From: Blastocystis sp. Blastoise
Lineage: Eukaryota > Sar > Bigyra > Opalinata > Blastocystidae
NCBI GenBank assembly: GCA_039096225.1
Contig: JBBPEB010000030.1
Span: 558,001-622,000, forward strand
Length of the DNA: 64,000 bases
Reading direction: 5' to 3'
In this document: one piece after another, positions 22,601 through 36,535 of the stretch
Numbering within the stretch: position 1 is the stretch's first letter
Layout: every line of letters begins with the position of its first letter
Translations under genes and position numbers: made by a program
The notes under the pieces: generated by a model
What the model was told of the DNA's origin: nothing
The model's input: the letters and a program-made list of their open reading frames with translations, nothing else
The model's database searches: none

Positions 22601-25600
22601 TCTTCTTCTTCTTGAACTTTCTTTACTTTCTCTTCATATTCATTATTCTTTTTATTCATTTCGAATTCAAAAGAAGACTTTATAGTCTCATATTCTTGTA
22701 TTTTTCTATTATATTCTTTTTCTTTTTCATCTAAAGAATGTTCTCTTTCTTCTAGTTCATTATATTTCTTAGTATTTTGTTCTTGTACTAAATGATCAAT
22801 TTCTTCTTTTTTCTTATTTAATTCAATTTCTTTCATTTTTAATTCTTCTTTATGATGTTCATATATAGATAGTGTATTCTTAATATCATTTTCTTTTTCT
22901 TGTAAAGTAGATAGTTGAGATTGATATTCATTCCATTTTATAGCATATTCATTAGTTTGTTGTTCTAATATATCTTTATTTTCATTATACACTTGAATAT
23001 TCTTATTAAAATCATCTTTTTGTTTTATATATTCATCTTGTTTTGTTTCTAATGATATAATTTGCTCTTTTAGGTCTTTTTCTTTATTATTTAATTCATC
23101 TTCTTTTTCATTTAATAGAAGTTTGTCTTGTTCTAATGATTCTTTCAATGAATTGTATTCTTTTTCTTGTTGAATAATGGATTCTTCTTTCTTTTTCAAC
23201 TCTTCTTCTTTTCTAATTAATTCAGATTGAAGAGATTCAGTGTTATGTTGAATCTGACTGAATTCTTGTTGTTTTATTTCAAATTGATTCTTATCTTCTT
23301 CAAATTGATTCTTATCTTCTTCAAATTGATTCTTTTCTTCTTCAAAATGATTTTTATTTTCTTCAAATTGATTCTTATCTTCTTCAAATTGATTCTTATC
23401 TTCTTCAAAATTTTTCTTTTCTTTTTCAAAATAATTCTTTTCTTCTTCAAAACGATTTTTATTTTCTTCAAACAACATACTATTCTTATTTAATTCTTCT
23501 TTTTCTTTACTTATTTCATTCTTCTTTGTTTCTAGAATAGTTTCTAAATCATTTAGTTCTTGTTGTTTCTTATTCATATTTACTTGTTGATCACATAATA
23601 CTTTTTCATATGATTCTTTATCTTTAGTAAATTGTTCTACATTCTTTTTATAAATAGAATTTTCTTTTTCAAGACTAATTCTTTGTTGATCTACTTCTTT
23701 TAATTTTTGTTCATAATTCTCTATAAGTAAATTTAATTGTTCAGAATTCTCTTGTAATTCTTTTTGTTCTATTTTACGTGATATTTCATTTTTCAAGGAT
23801 TCAATTTGTTGAATATTTGAAGAAATATTTTGTTGATTCTTTTCTATTTGTTCTTTTAAATCATTATTATCTTTTAATTGAATCTCATATGTAGATTTCA
23901 ATTCATTCAAATTTATAGTATATTCTTGATACTCTTTTTGTTTTTCTATATATATTGTTTCTATAGATTGTTTATTATTCTTAAGTTCTTCAATTGAACA
24001 GACTAAATCTTTTTCTTCTTGTTTCTTTTCAACTATAGAAGTCTCTAAAGTATTTAATTCTATTTGGAATTGTTTCTTCTCATCATTATATTGTTGATTA
24101 CATATAGTAATATCATTTGATTTTTCTTGTATAGTTTTTTCTAATTCAATTAACTCATTTTCTTTTAATGATTTAGACGATACTAATTGTTGAATAGAAT
24201 CTACTAATGTTTCTTTATTTTGAATCATACTATTATATTCTTCTTTCATTTGTTCATATTGTTTTGATAACACATTGATTTTATCTTCTAAAGTATTAAT
24301 AGTTTTATTATAAGATTCTTCTTTTTCTAATAATTCTTTATATTGATTTGATATATTCTTATATTTTTCTTGAGTAGTTTGAAGTGATAGTTCACAATCA
24401 TTTAATAATGATTGCTTTTCTTCATATATCTTTATTATCTCTTCTAATTCATTCTTATTATTGTTAATAGTTTTCAATAATTCTTCTTCTTCTTTGTGAT
24501 TCTTTTCAAATTCATTCTTTTTCAATTCTATATCATTATTATAATTATTTATAATAATTTGATTCTCTTTAATTTGTTTTTTTAATTGATCTATTTCTTC
24601 AAGAAGTGAACTATTTTGAGATTGATATTCATGATTATTTTGTATTAAAGACTTATTTATCTTGGCATTTTCTTCAATATCTTGTTGAAGAGTGTCTAAA
24701 GTTTGTTTACTTGTATCAATTTGAGATTGAATATCCACTAATAATATATTTTGATTTTCAATATCGACTTGACATTGATCTTTACTCTTCTTAAGTTCAT
24801 CTATTTGATTTGTTATCGAAACTAAAATAGATTTATTCTCCTCTAATTGTTTTGATATAATTTGTAAATTATTCTGTTTTTCTTCATAATCAAGTTGAAC
24901 TGTATGTATTTGTTCTTGAAGAGATGTATATTCATTATGTGTCCTATCTACTAATTCTTTTTCTTTAATATATTGTTCTTGAAGAGATGTATATTCATTA
25001 TGTATCTTATCTACTAATTCTTTTTCTTTAATATATTGTTCTTGAAGAATTTCTGTATCTTTAATTAATTGTAATTGATTCTTATAAGATTCACATATAT
25101 TCATATATTCATTATTTTTAGTTTCAATAGTATTTTCTATTTCTTCTAAAGAATGTTTATTTGTAGAAATCAATTCTATTAATGAATCATTCTCTTTTTT
25201 ATTCTTCTCCATATTTTCTTGTAATATCTTATTATCATTTATATATTGATTCTTTTCTTCATTCATTTCTTGATAAGAATTATTGATATTCGAATAATCT
25301 TCTTGTAAAGTTTTTAATTCTTTTGATTTCTCTTCAATTTGTATTAATAGTATTTCATATTCTTTTGATTGTTTTTCATATTGTTCTTGAATAGTATCTA
25401 TTTTATATTGAAGAGATATCATTACTTCTTCTTGTTCAGATTGTTTATTTACTTGTTTTTCTAATAAAATCGAACGATCATGAATAAATTGTTCTATTTC
25501 TTGAAGAGAAGATGTTTTTGTAGTAATCGATTTATTTAATTCACTATATATAGTTTCTTTCTTTTCTATTTCATCCATATAATAAGTATATTTTTGAGTT

Positions 25601-28600
25601 AAATATGATAATCGTTGTTCATCTGTATTGAATTGTTCAATTTCATTATTAATATCTTTATATTTATTATCAAATTGATCTTGAAGAGATTGTAATTCTT
25701 CTGTTTTTTGACGTACTTCATCTTTCTTCTTATTTAATAATACTAATTTATCATCATACATTTGTTGCCATTTCTTATTTGATTCTTCTTCTTCTTTATC
25801 TTCATTCACTAATATAGCTACAAGTTGTTCATACTGATTACTTACTTCATTTACATTATTCTGCAAATTCATTGTACTTACTTTATGATTATTTAATGAT
25901 CCTAATATAGTATCTAATCGTTTCTTCTTTGTTTCTACTAATTCCAATGATTCATTGACTTGCTTTTCTTTAATTTCTAAAGCTTTTTGAATTTGAATTT
26001 GTTTTTCTTTTATTTTATCAAGAGACTCATAATCTTTATATTTCTTCACTTGTATTTGTAAATCAGATGCTAATTTCTTTAAAGAATTCTCTTTTTCATT
26101 TAATTCTTTTGATTTATTTACATTCTTTTCATGATCTTCTAATGATTCTTTTTCTAACTTACATATAATTTGTGTTTTCTCTTCTATTTCCTTTAAAGAT
26201 TGATTGATTTGTTCTTCTTTTTCATGAAGTAGTTTCATTTTCTCTTCATTTTGAATCATATTATCAGTATATTCATGAACATCTTTCAATAAATTAGTTT
26301 GAAACTCTTTTAATTGTTCTAATTGCTGTTCAATAGATGTTTGCATTTCTATTTGAATAGATTTCATTTGTTCTAAAGTAGTTGAACTTATAGGATTATT
26401 ATTCTTTAATTGATTATACTCTTCTTTTAATTTATTTATTTTCTTTTCTTCTAATTCTAATGTTTGCTCCCATTGAAGTAAAGTATCATTTCGTTGATCT
26501 AATTCAATTCTTATTTTATTCAAATTATTCTTTTCTTCAACTATTTCTTCATTCTCTTTTTCTAAATTTTCATGTTCATTTTTTATATGTTCCAAATTAA
26601 TAGAAGTTATTTGTTGTACTTGATTTACTTCTATATTCTTTTGATTATAAATATTTTGAAGCAATGTAACTTGATTTAATTTTGATAAAATTAAAGACTC
26701 TTTTTCTTTTAAAGCACTTTCCTTTGCTTTTATTGTATTCTCTCGTTCAGTTAATGCAGCAGTTTTCTTTGTAATTCCTTCACTTGCATTTAAAAGTGTT
26801 TGACGAAGAGACATACATTTTGTTTTTAAAGCAGTGAATTCTTTTCTAGCTTTATCAAGCTGTTCTGAATCTTTTTGAACTTTATCTTCACGTTTAATCA
26901 ATAATTCAACTTGTTTTTGTAATTCATCACCTTTTAAAGAACCTATACAATAATAAAAATCAATATATATATTTTTTATGACTTTAATAAATATCAAAAT
27001 GGTAAAAATAAATACGATAATCAAGAATGACTAATTGATTTTCGGGTGTCAATGTTTGATTATTCACAGTTTGAGACACAGAATTCAAAGAGGAATCTCC
27101 AGATTCAGTCTCGTCACTCATTAATAATGTATATATATTAAGATACGAATCAGTGAATTTTTTATAAAAAATATCAAAAGAATCATCCTCTAAATCATCA
27201 GAATCCTGATTATCTGGACAAATTAGAGTCAATGTCGATAATAATTCCTGGTATTTTTCTTCATAAGAATCCGCAATATATTTTAATAAGGAAAATCGAT
27301 TTTCGTATAAAATACTCTTTTTCTGAAGTTCTATAAGTAGTTGATTCTTTCTCTTCAATGAATCCTCTATAAAAAATAGATAATGAGTGATATATAGAAT
27401 TTGTTTATGTGTTTTATAAAGTAAATATACATAAAAGAATAAATTGGCTATGAATCATCAGAATAGTGATAAATTATAAAATTAAGAAAAGAAATATTTA
27501 TGAAAATGCAAATAATTTCTTCAAAAAATAGAATATATACGTGATTTCTTTTCGTATTCTTGAAAGCAGTAGTTGACAAATATATGGAATTGATCATCGG
27601 AAAGTAAGTTTCTAATCATTTGAATGTCACCGTTGATTTGAATTTCATACATATTTAACGATTGTTTATAGATTATAACTTCTGTATCAAGATCATGAAT
27701 TTTCTTTTCTTTATCAAGATTCGTAACTCGTAATACATCAACATAATTTTCTAATTCAAAAATTCTTGTTTTGTAAAAATTATTTTGGGAAAGGTTTTTC
27801 TCATGTATCGTATTGATAATAGTAAATAATCGTTGAGTTGCATTACTACATGTATCTAGTTCTTTGGATTGTTTCACAATAATAGTTTTTAAATATTCAT
27901 TAGATTGTTGAAATTGTATAGATACTTTTTGATACTCAATATTTTGTAATGTTAGATCTGTAATTCCTTTTTCATTATTAATTTGATTGATCTGTTTTTT
28001 TAATATAGAAATCTCATCTTCTTTCTTCATTAAACTCATTTTTGTAGCAGAAGTCTATAGAGAGAATTTTTTTATTTTTTTAAATTTCTTTTTACTATAA
28101 TTTATTTATTATATAAAAAAAAAATGTTTTTTATTATTTATAATATGTATTATATAAATATAATTTTTATTATATAAAATATAGTTGAAGAATAAAATAA
28201 TAAAAATATATAATTCTATATACTTTTTCTTCTAATTGTGCATATCGTGTTTTTATTTGCGTTAATTGATTTTGACATGATAATTTATATGCTTCTATAA
28301 CCATATTATATTCAGGATGACATATATTCAAAAAACTCTTTAATTCATTTAATTGCTTATCTAATTGCTCTGTATTAAATCGTTTACTATTTAACTAGAT
28401 TTATAAATGTTTATAAAAGTCAATTAATAATACATTTATATATTCATAAAAATTAAAATTAAAAAAAAAATGAGTCAATAAATAATTGTATATATATATA
28501 TAATAGATACCATTTTCATAGAAGGAGATAGAAATGGGATTTGAGCTCCATCATTATCAACAGAATCATCTTGAAGAATCTCCAAACCTTTTTGAGCCTA

Positions 28601-29193
28601 TTTATTATATATATACTAAATATTATTTATATATATAAATAATATCAAATATAGATACATAATTGATTATAAAAAAAATATGTTTAAAACATACATTTGC
28701 TTTTAATAATGATAATTTATTATAATATTCAGGATTTGTTTTCGAAAGAAGTACATTGACATTGGATCTATTATAAAGATTTATAAATATTTATTATTTT
28801 ATAAAAATATAAATAATTATAAATAATTATAAATAATTATAAATAATTATAAATAATTTTACTGTTGTTTTTCTTGTGAACTTCTAAAATCTAATATTTT
28901 TGTCCTATATACATATATTAATTTTTTGAATTATATTCATATAGATATATAAATAAAGAATTAATATTCATACTGACCATCTCTTAACTGAACTGAACGA
29001 AATTGTGTTTCTTTTGGTGAATTACTAGAAGATTCAATATTTTTAGTTGAATAATACATATCTAGAATTATACCTATTTTCTTTTGACAACGAATTCGAT
29101 TGTTGAAGAGATTCAGAGTTCCTAAAAATATAAATAGAGAAATAAAGTCATTCAACTTATCTTATACTTTTCTTTATCAAAGAACTGAAACAT
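19677..29193 (-). CDS. Giant tail-anchored coiled-coil protein (golgin-like)
   Basis: Not assigned to a named family. One exon from about 26943 down to 20499 encodes about 2,150 residues of almost unbroken Glu/Lys/Gln/Asn-rich coiled coil. Upstream exons (27540-28039, 26995-27358, and small ones at 28222-29118) continue the coiled coil. The last two exons encode a CFNC (HTCFNCHHN) and a CPYC (ETECPYCQ) pair that could bind one zinc ion, followed by a single hydrophobic segment (YTILAIIVFHIIL) and a seven-residue tail, stop at 19677-19679. A long rod with a C-terminal membrane anchor is the layout of giantin-type golgins and some nuclear-envelope or ER tethers. A heptapeptide with core NQFEEDK repeats near 23280-23470. 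The start at 29193 (MFQFFDKEK) is tentative because the first splice junction needs an unusual GTTGAATG donor. Confidence 0.75.
20153..20498 (-). repeat. Intron of 37-nt tandem repeats, each ending like a 3' splice site
   Basis: Intron of the coiled-coil gene made of about seven copies of a 37-nt unit. On the coding strand each unit ends ATATATATAG, the same as the true acceptor before the SLFTNTSS exon. Units fall into two variants (AATTTAAATAAT or AATTAATATAAT in the middle). Splicing at the last unit keeps the frame (codon TCT made across the junction). Confidence 0.88.
23270..23475 (-). repeat. Coding repeat of FEEDKNQ-type heptads
   Basis: About eight tandem 21-nt or 24-nt units in the giant coiled-coil exon, encoding FEEEKN or FEEDKNQ variants. 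They keep the coiled-coil heptad and suggest growth of the rod by in-frame duplication. Confidence 0.85.
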
Positions 29194-30089
29194 ATTTATC
29201 TTCTATTTATTCAAATAATCTTCTTCGAACCTTTAAAATGGAATTCAAATTCAAAATTATCTTTTGGAGATAACCCGAATTCTAGTTCTTTTTTTACGCC
29301 ATTTTTCAACAGTTTTATGATTATTACAATTTACATTTCTAATTTAAATTATCCTTATTTTATACTTTAAAATGATGAAATCATTATAAATATATTATTC
29401 AATTATTATATAGTTAATTCTAAAATATATGAAATTAGTTTTTATTCAACATTTAGATAATATAGTTTTTATTAATGCACTAAATTATTAAAATGATTTC
29501 AATGAACTATCATTTAAACTTTTAAAAATGGTTTATTAATTGAATATAACCTCTTTAATCATCAAAACACATTATTTCTAATGATAACGCTATTTATGTG
29601 TTTTAATGCATAGATTTAAATTCTACAACTCTACTTGCTATTTTATCACCACTCATATTAATAAAAGACTTATATCTATATCAGAAACAAAGATAGAATG
29701 CAAATAATTGATATTTTCTTCTAATATGATTGAAAGTATTATTTTCATGCACATAAGGTTGTGTCTCACTTGTTCTTGATAATAATTACTAATATATCTT
29801 AGTTGATAATTAAAAAAAAAGAAAAACAGATTCTTGTCGAACACGATTTCTATAGCGAACTTCGTTTTTTCTGCTTCTTTTTTCAAAAGAATTCTAAAGA
29901 GTTCTTAACGAATTAGAGTCGCTTTATTGTTCTGAATGCTTTCTTTCTATTGGCTCTTCTCCTTTTCTTTGCGTTCATTTTTCTTCTCACTAAGAACTGA
30001 CTATTGCCGTATTTTTTTTAATATCAAATCCATGATTATAGTTATGTCGTTAGCAAATAATATTTTTATTTTGATTAAGTTTTATTATA
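29194..30089. other. Divergent intergenic region
   Basis: About 900 nt between the starts of the coiled-coil gene (minus) and the PITP gene (plus), so it probably holds both promoters. It is less simple in sequence than the introns. I recognise no gene, RNA or repeat. Confidence 0.55.
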
Positions 30090-31582
30090 ATGCCTCGAGA
30101 ATTATTATTTGAGATTCGTATTCCTATGCCTTTTTCTATAAACGACGCTATTCACGGGTATCGTTGGATGGGTTTACATGCTGCTGAAGCTTCTACTGGA
30201 AACGGAGAAGGTTGTCAGTGGAATAAACATGAAAAGTATTTAAAAAGAGATTCTTTTTATTTAATTTCATTTTTTTTTATCAAACTAAAAATTAACTTTT
30301 TATATTTTAGATATACTGTAACAAAAGAAGAATTGCATGATTTATTTGGAAAATCATTTCCTATTCCTGATTATACGGGAGACTATGATGAAAAAAAGTA
30401 TTTATTCTTATTATTTATCATGTTATTGATTTTTATAAAAAAAGTTATCTTTGGAGATAATTTAGGAGCAGCCAAATATCTGATTACAAAAGGTAAATTA
30501 TATATATGTTATTATCATTATTTTTTTATAAGTTTTTAATAATTATGGATCTATTCTATATTGGCATAGAAAACAGTATTATTTTGGTTACTATTATTAT
30601 GTATAGATACAATATGTACGGAAGAGAAATGTTATACTTCTGGGGTCACTAGTATTTCGTATACAAAGTTCTCTGTTATGTCTGATTCTACTTTCAATAT
30701 GAAGTGTGCATCTACATTTACATCAGGAAATGTATATAAATATATATTTATTAGAATCATATACTCTCTATAATTGTTTTTCATATTATATATATATAAT
30801 ATATATATTATTATTCATGATTTCTTATCTATAAAGACTATTGATGAAAATGTATTTAAATTGAATGAAAATGAATTATCAAGAAGAGAAATTATTGATA
30901 TTAACTGGAAAACAGCTGAAAAAGATATTAAAACACCTGAATGTTGTGTATGTGTTTTTCTTTTTTTCATATTGATTTATAAACATATATCATTTCTATA
31001 TCATTCACTATAACTATTTATATAGAGTCTGAAGAATTTCAGTTCAAAATGTCGTAATAAAGTATCTTATAGTAATTATATTCAAGAAGATTTAAGTGAT
31101 ACATGCTATTTCTACAGATTGATCAGTGTCACATATCCTTATTGTTTTATTATGTTTCTTATATATTATATATTATTATATATTATATATTATTATTATA
31201 TTATTATATATATTATATATATTATTTTATATATTCTTTATTATTCCTTAATTAATTTACATTTAATTCATTTTCTGGTTCTATTGTTCTTCCTGTATTT
31301 AAGACTCAACAAGTTAAATTCACTTGTAAAATATGTCAAGATCTTATTCTTAATATCGATGAATGGTGTTCATTGACAGAACGACAATTTGATAATTATC
31401 AGAAACAAGTTATGAATGACCTTAAAAAACTTATTAAGAATAATAAACCTATACGATTAGAGTATGCTATTTATTCTTCTACTCTCTCTAATATAAATAT
31501 ATATATATAGTATGTTATTTATTCTTCTACTCTATCAAATATAATATATATATATATTCTTTATAGAACATCTGTAAATTAA
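30090..31582 (+). CDS. Class I phosphatidylinositol transfer protein
   Basis: Single-domain lipid carrier that exchanges phosphatidylinositol and phosphatidylcholine between membranes. Matches to class I PITPs in order: the N-terminal strand and YRWMGLHAAEAS followed by NGEG (family: YxVGQLYxVAEAS...GGGEG); DENVFKLNENELSRREIIDI (family: [21 protein letters not shown]); DTCYFYRLISVTYP (family: CPYMCAYKLVTVKFKWW); and ILNIDEWCSLTERQF followed by KQVMNDLKK (family: [23 protein letters not shown]). Start ATG is at 30090. The last short exon after an intron ending at 31566 gives ETSVN-stop at 31580-31582. About six introns. The middle of the protein is more diverged than animal PITPs. Confidence 0.8.
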
Positions 31583-32273
31583 TTGCCTTTCCCTGGAATT
31601 CATTATCACCTTGATTTTTATAATCTAGTCCTACTCTTATTATTGTGTTTTATTATATGCATATATATATTTGCTTAGCACTTCGTTTATTTCCTATTCG
31701 TTTCACTTTTCCTATTTCTTTTTCACTTTTTTTATTAAACCTATTTTTCTTGTTTTCTTTTTGCTTATTATTGCTTTATCGATTAAAGCATCTACTGTTT
31801 GAATTCTTTTGTTTCGTCTAAATAACTTACACGCATTTGCTTTTTACTCAATTTTTATATCACCTACATAGTTATCTTCTAACAATCATCTTCCTCTCAT
31901 TAATATAAACATCAAAAGAATTAAAATTTATACAATCTATATAACAACTAGGATTTTCGTTCAAACTCTCACTTCAAAGCAATATCCAGATCCTTTGCAA
32001 GTAATCTCGAGAATATTTATTTCAAAAAAATCACATCATTATACCCATTGTTTTTAATTACAAATAGACTTTGTCTTCTCAACATATATATATATTTATT
32101 TACTTTCATAGACTTTATTTCATTTTAGAAATATTCTTTTTAAGCAATTTTAAACTCAACAAGAGATCAAAACACTTATTCAAAAAAAATGTCTTAAAAC
32201 ACCAGAAATCGAATCAGTGCCTTTCTTGATTTATCTGAATTTCAAATATTTCTTTTTTCAAATTATTTGTATT
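31583..32273. other. Intergenic region
   Basis: Between the PITP stop and the fucosyltransferase-like start. T-rich, with no reading frame of note and no RNA signature seen. Confidence 0.55.
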
Positions 32274-34325
32274 ATGATAATGAATTACGTGTTAGTTTTT
32301 ATTCTAATACTTTATTCTGGTTTTTTATTTCGTGGATTCTTTGTAGCTGAACCCATTTCGTCACAGAAAGTACGAATCATGGCATGCTCTAATAATTCAA
32401 ATTTCCAAAATCCAAGACTTCGAGAAACACAAATGGAAACAATCTCCTTGAATACTATTATTCAAGATAATAAAACAACTGAAGAAAAATGCTATGATCA
32501 TTACAATAAGAGACTTGATAATTTAAAAAGCATTGATATGAATAGTATGAATTATTATTATTATTATTATTTAATTTACTTTTTGTTTATATATTTATAT
32601 ATATAGAGATCCAAGATATATCTAGTGAAGCATTTCGTGAGCATTTTCTACCTGAAGATTTCGACATGAGTACTCAACATGACCGTATTGTTCTTTTTAA
32701 AATTCAAAATTATGGATTTGGTAATAAAATGCTTTGTTTGTCAAATGCATTGTTCTTAGCAACAATGGTTCATCGTAATCTAACAAGTATATCTAAATCT
32801 TTTCTCTCTTTTGTGTCTCTCTCTTTTTCTCTGTGTGTAGGGAAGATGTTTTATTATTTTTTTTTATTTCTTATAATTCTTATTATATATATATATATAG
32901 TTTGTGGTTGGCCAGCTGCACGTAAATATTTCAAATTCCATTCAAGTATTCGAATCATCAAAACATGTCGTATTTATTTTATTTATATCATTTTATTTAT
33001 ATTATTTTATTATTTTATTTTATTATATTATTTTATTGATTATATATTATAATACATTTTATATATTATAATACATTTTATATATTATAATACATTTTAT
33101 ATATTATAATACATTTTATATATTATAATACATTTTATATATTATAATAAATTTTATATATTATAATAAATTTTATTTATTTAATACAAATATCAATAGA
33201 TTTATGACTACATGTATATAGCTAAAATAGAGAAGAGTTCTGTTTTTACTGATTATACGGAGTTGTTAACAAATAATACTAAGCTTCTAGCTACGAAATT
33301 AGAAGAACCGTTTCTATATATAGATACATGTCGTCCTATCTTAGAACCTATATTAAATCATAATTCTTTTTCTTCTTCTTTTCATTTATTTGATCATCAT
33401 CATGTTAGTAAATATAATCAAAAAGATAATTATCGACGATATGTTTTTACTAATTTAATTATTCCTTCAAAATCATTAATTCGTAAACTATGTCCAATTA
33501 AACATCAGTATGAATATGATAATTTGATGGGACTTCAAATAAGAACTGGAGATCAAAGCGATTTTAATACTTTTGATAATACCACATTCTTAGTAGGAAA
33601 TACATATAAAGAATTATTAAGAAGAGTGATTATTATTAACGATGGAATTATATATCCACTAAAATGGTATAGATTTATATTCATTTTTAAATGTTTCTAG
33701 TTTATATTATTTTATATTTATATTATTTTATATTTATATTATTTTATATTTATATTATTTTATATTTATATTATTTTATATTTATATTATTCTATATTTA
33801 TATTATTTTATATTTATATTATTTTATATTTATATTATTTTATATTTATATTATTTTATATTTATATTATTTATATTATTTTATATTTATATTATTTATA
33901 TATTATTCTATATTTATATTATTTTATATTTATATTATTTTATATTTATATTATTTTATATTTATATTATTTTATATTTATATTATTTATATTATTTTAT
34001 ATTTATATTATTTATATATTATTCTATATCAATTATTACATATATACTCTTATTCCATAGGTTTGTTGTATCTGATTCTTCATCTATGAAAAAGACGATG
34101 AAGGAGAAATTAGGTGATTTAATGCTTAGTTATGATTCCGTTATCGTTCATTCAGGAACATCTTCTTTAACAGAAGTTAACGATGGGAATTATGATGCAC
34201 TTATTGAGTTATATTTATTAGGATTATGTAAATTTATTATTGCTACTCCAAGAAGTACATTTGGTGTATTTGCAAAAGTATTAAATGAATACTGGACCGA
34301 TATTACTATACTCAACAAAACATAA
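32274..34325 (+). CDS. Secretory fucosyltransferase-like glycosyltransferase
   Basis: Type II or secreted protein: a hydrophobic N-terminal segment (YVLVFILILYSGFLF) follows the start at 32274 (a second ATG is at 32280). The next exon has FKIQNYGFGNKMLCLSNALF, like the GLGNRxLxxxSAFLYAL donor-site motif of plant-type and related fucosyltransferases. Later come MGLQIRTGDQSDF (family: (I/V)xIRxGD), a FVVSDSS strand as in nucleotide-sugar binding domains, and SYDSVIVHSGTSSLTEVNDG followed by LYLLGLC and a TPRSTFGVFA segment (family: D-x-x-x-L-x-x-x-S...S-T-F-G). Four introns; those at about 33670-34060 and 32990-33220 are long minisatellites. It likely acts in the ER or Golgi; acceptor and linkage are unknown. 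Confidence 0.65.
33053..33180. repeat. 19-nt intronic minisatellite
   Basis: About seven copies of a unit like TATATTATAATACATTTTA, the last ones with AAATTTTA, in the third intron of the fucosyltransferase-like gene. Confidence 0.88.
33700..34020. repeat. Intronic minisatellite of TTTATATTATTTTATA units
   Basis: About 320 nt of a 15-nt unit with occasional 9-nt contractions, filling the last intron (about 33668-34060) of the fucosyltransferase-like gene. The intron joins PLKW to FVVSDSS in frame. Confidence 0.9.
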
Positions 34326-34731
34326 TCCTATACTATCTCATCTTATATATTTCTTATATTTCTTAATGTTTTCTTTTATTCTATTATTCATTTTTTCTTG
34401 TTGTTCTAACATACTTTATTATTATCTTTTTTATCTGAATATAAATTTTTGTTTTTTTTATTATTATTAAATATCTTTTCTTTTTATATTTTTTTATTCC
34501 ATATATGGTTAGCACAAGAATAATTTTATCACTTTTTCAACTGTAAATAAACAAATTCCCTTCTTTGTTTTGTTGTTTATAAAAATAATTGCTTCAAAAT
34601 TTTTATTTAAAAAATAATTTAATTATTTAAAAAAAATAAAAAATTTCTTTTTTTATTACTTTCATTCCACTTTCTTTGATTCGTTTTGTATTAAATAATA
34701 ATATTAATATTGGATTTGCGTATAAATTCAC
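34326..34731. other. Intergenic region
   Basis: T-rich 3' flank of the fucosyltransferase-like gene and A-rich upstream region of the YLPM1-like gene. No feature recognised. Confidence 0.55.
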
Positions 34732-36454
34732 ATGAGCACTAATAATAATTATCCTCTGTATCCTTTGCCAAGTTCAGTATCAACTGTGCAATCAACATCT
34801 ACAAATAATCAACCAATTCTAACATATTCCGCTCCTACTAATTCGTATAGTACTCAAAATAGTACAAATACAATAAATCCAATAACGAATCCATATAATT
34901 ATGATACTACCACAAATACATATGCTTCCTCTTTGAATACACCTATACCTACTCAACTAACACAATCCTTTATACAACCTCAACAATCATCAACACAAAA
35001 CCTCGTGAATTCTTACCCTATTTCATACAATCAAACATTATATCCTCCCAATTCTTCAGCATATACAAATATGCAACCTCCTCCATTACCACCACAACCA
35101 CCAAAACAACCTAATATACCTATTACTAACTCTATAACAAAAACGAATTCAATCTATCCTCAATCTATATCTAATAATTCTTACACTTCACCTACATCCA
35201 CAATAAATATTCCTCTTCCATTAACTATGGTTCCTCCTCCTCCAGTTTTATCTTCTCTACCAGCATTACCAAATCAATCTCAACATTCTTTATCTACTCT
35301 TCCTCTACCAATAGCTTCCTCTTCATTCTCTCTTCCTCCTCTTCCATCTCCATCTATACCCCCTCTCTCTTCCTCTCTCTATCCTCTTCCTCTTCCTCCT
35401 CCTCCTTCTCTTCTTTTATCTTCTAATCCTCTATTAAATTCTATATATATCAATAAACCTATTCAACATGTATTTTTTTTGTTTTTTGTTTTATTTATAT
35501 TATTTATTTATTATTTATTTATTTATTTATTTATATATTTATTTATTATTTATATTATATGTATATTATACATCTTAGTATTATTATTATTGTTATTATC
35601 GTATATATATATATATATAGGAAGTTATAGATGCATGGAATCTCTTCCATCCTCCAGGAAGATATTCAAGACCAAAATATATATGCATTATTCTTAGAGG
35701 AATTCCTGGTATATATATATATATATTTTCATCTATAAAAAAAAATATTCATAAATATTTTTTTATAAATAAAGTTATATATATATATATATATATATAT
35801 AGGATCTGGAAAATCTTATGTTGCTCAACGTTTAAAAGAAGTCGAAGATTATTATGCCTCCCAAAACAATATATCTATCCCTACTATAAAAATACTTTCT
35901 ATGGATACTATTATTGAAGAAATCAGCGGAGAAAAAAGGAAACGAAGTGAAACTTGGGACATGGATTATGAATTAGTATATATATATATATATTTATAGG
36001 TTAAATTGTTTTGTTTCACTATTTTATTATTCATATTTTTTTATAATAAACTATTCTATTAGATATAATTATATATATATAATAGAAAAATCGTGACAAT
36101 ATGGTAGAATTTGTATCCCGTGTTTGTGGTCGTAAGATTCCCGTGGTTATTATCGATAATATGAATTTAAAAGCATCTGACTATACCATGTATATATATA
36201 TACATATATAAATTAATATATATATATATAGATATTCACAAATTGCTGTATCCAAAGGATATACTGTTTATTTACTAGAAATGAAAACAGATCTTAAGGT
36301 ATATTAATATTATTTAAATATAATTATTTGTATATATAATCAATAGAAATGTACAACACAAAATATTCATGGTTATTCTGCGCCATCACTGTGTAAACTC
36401 GTCACGTTACTCGAGAAATCGGATCCTTCATATCCCCTACTGGATTATTCTGTA

Positions 36455-36535
<81 letters not shown>

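Noticed and set aside
23227-23493. Phe/Leu/Ile-rich frame opposite the coiled-coil gene
   Set aside because: Antisense shadow of the FEEDKNQ repeat.
29653-29886. A 77-residue minus-strand frame between the coiled-coil and PITP genes
   Set aside because: No family resemblance, and a composition like intergenic DNA.
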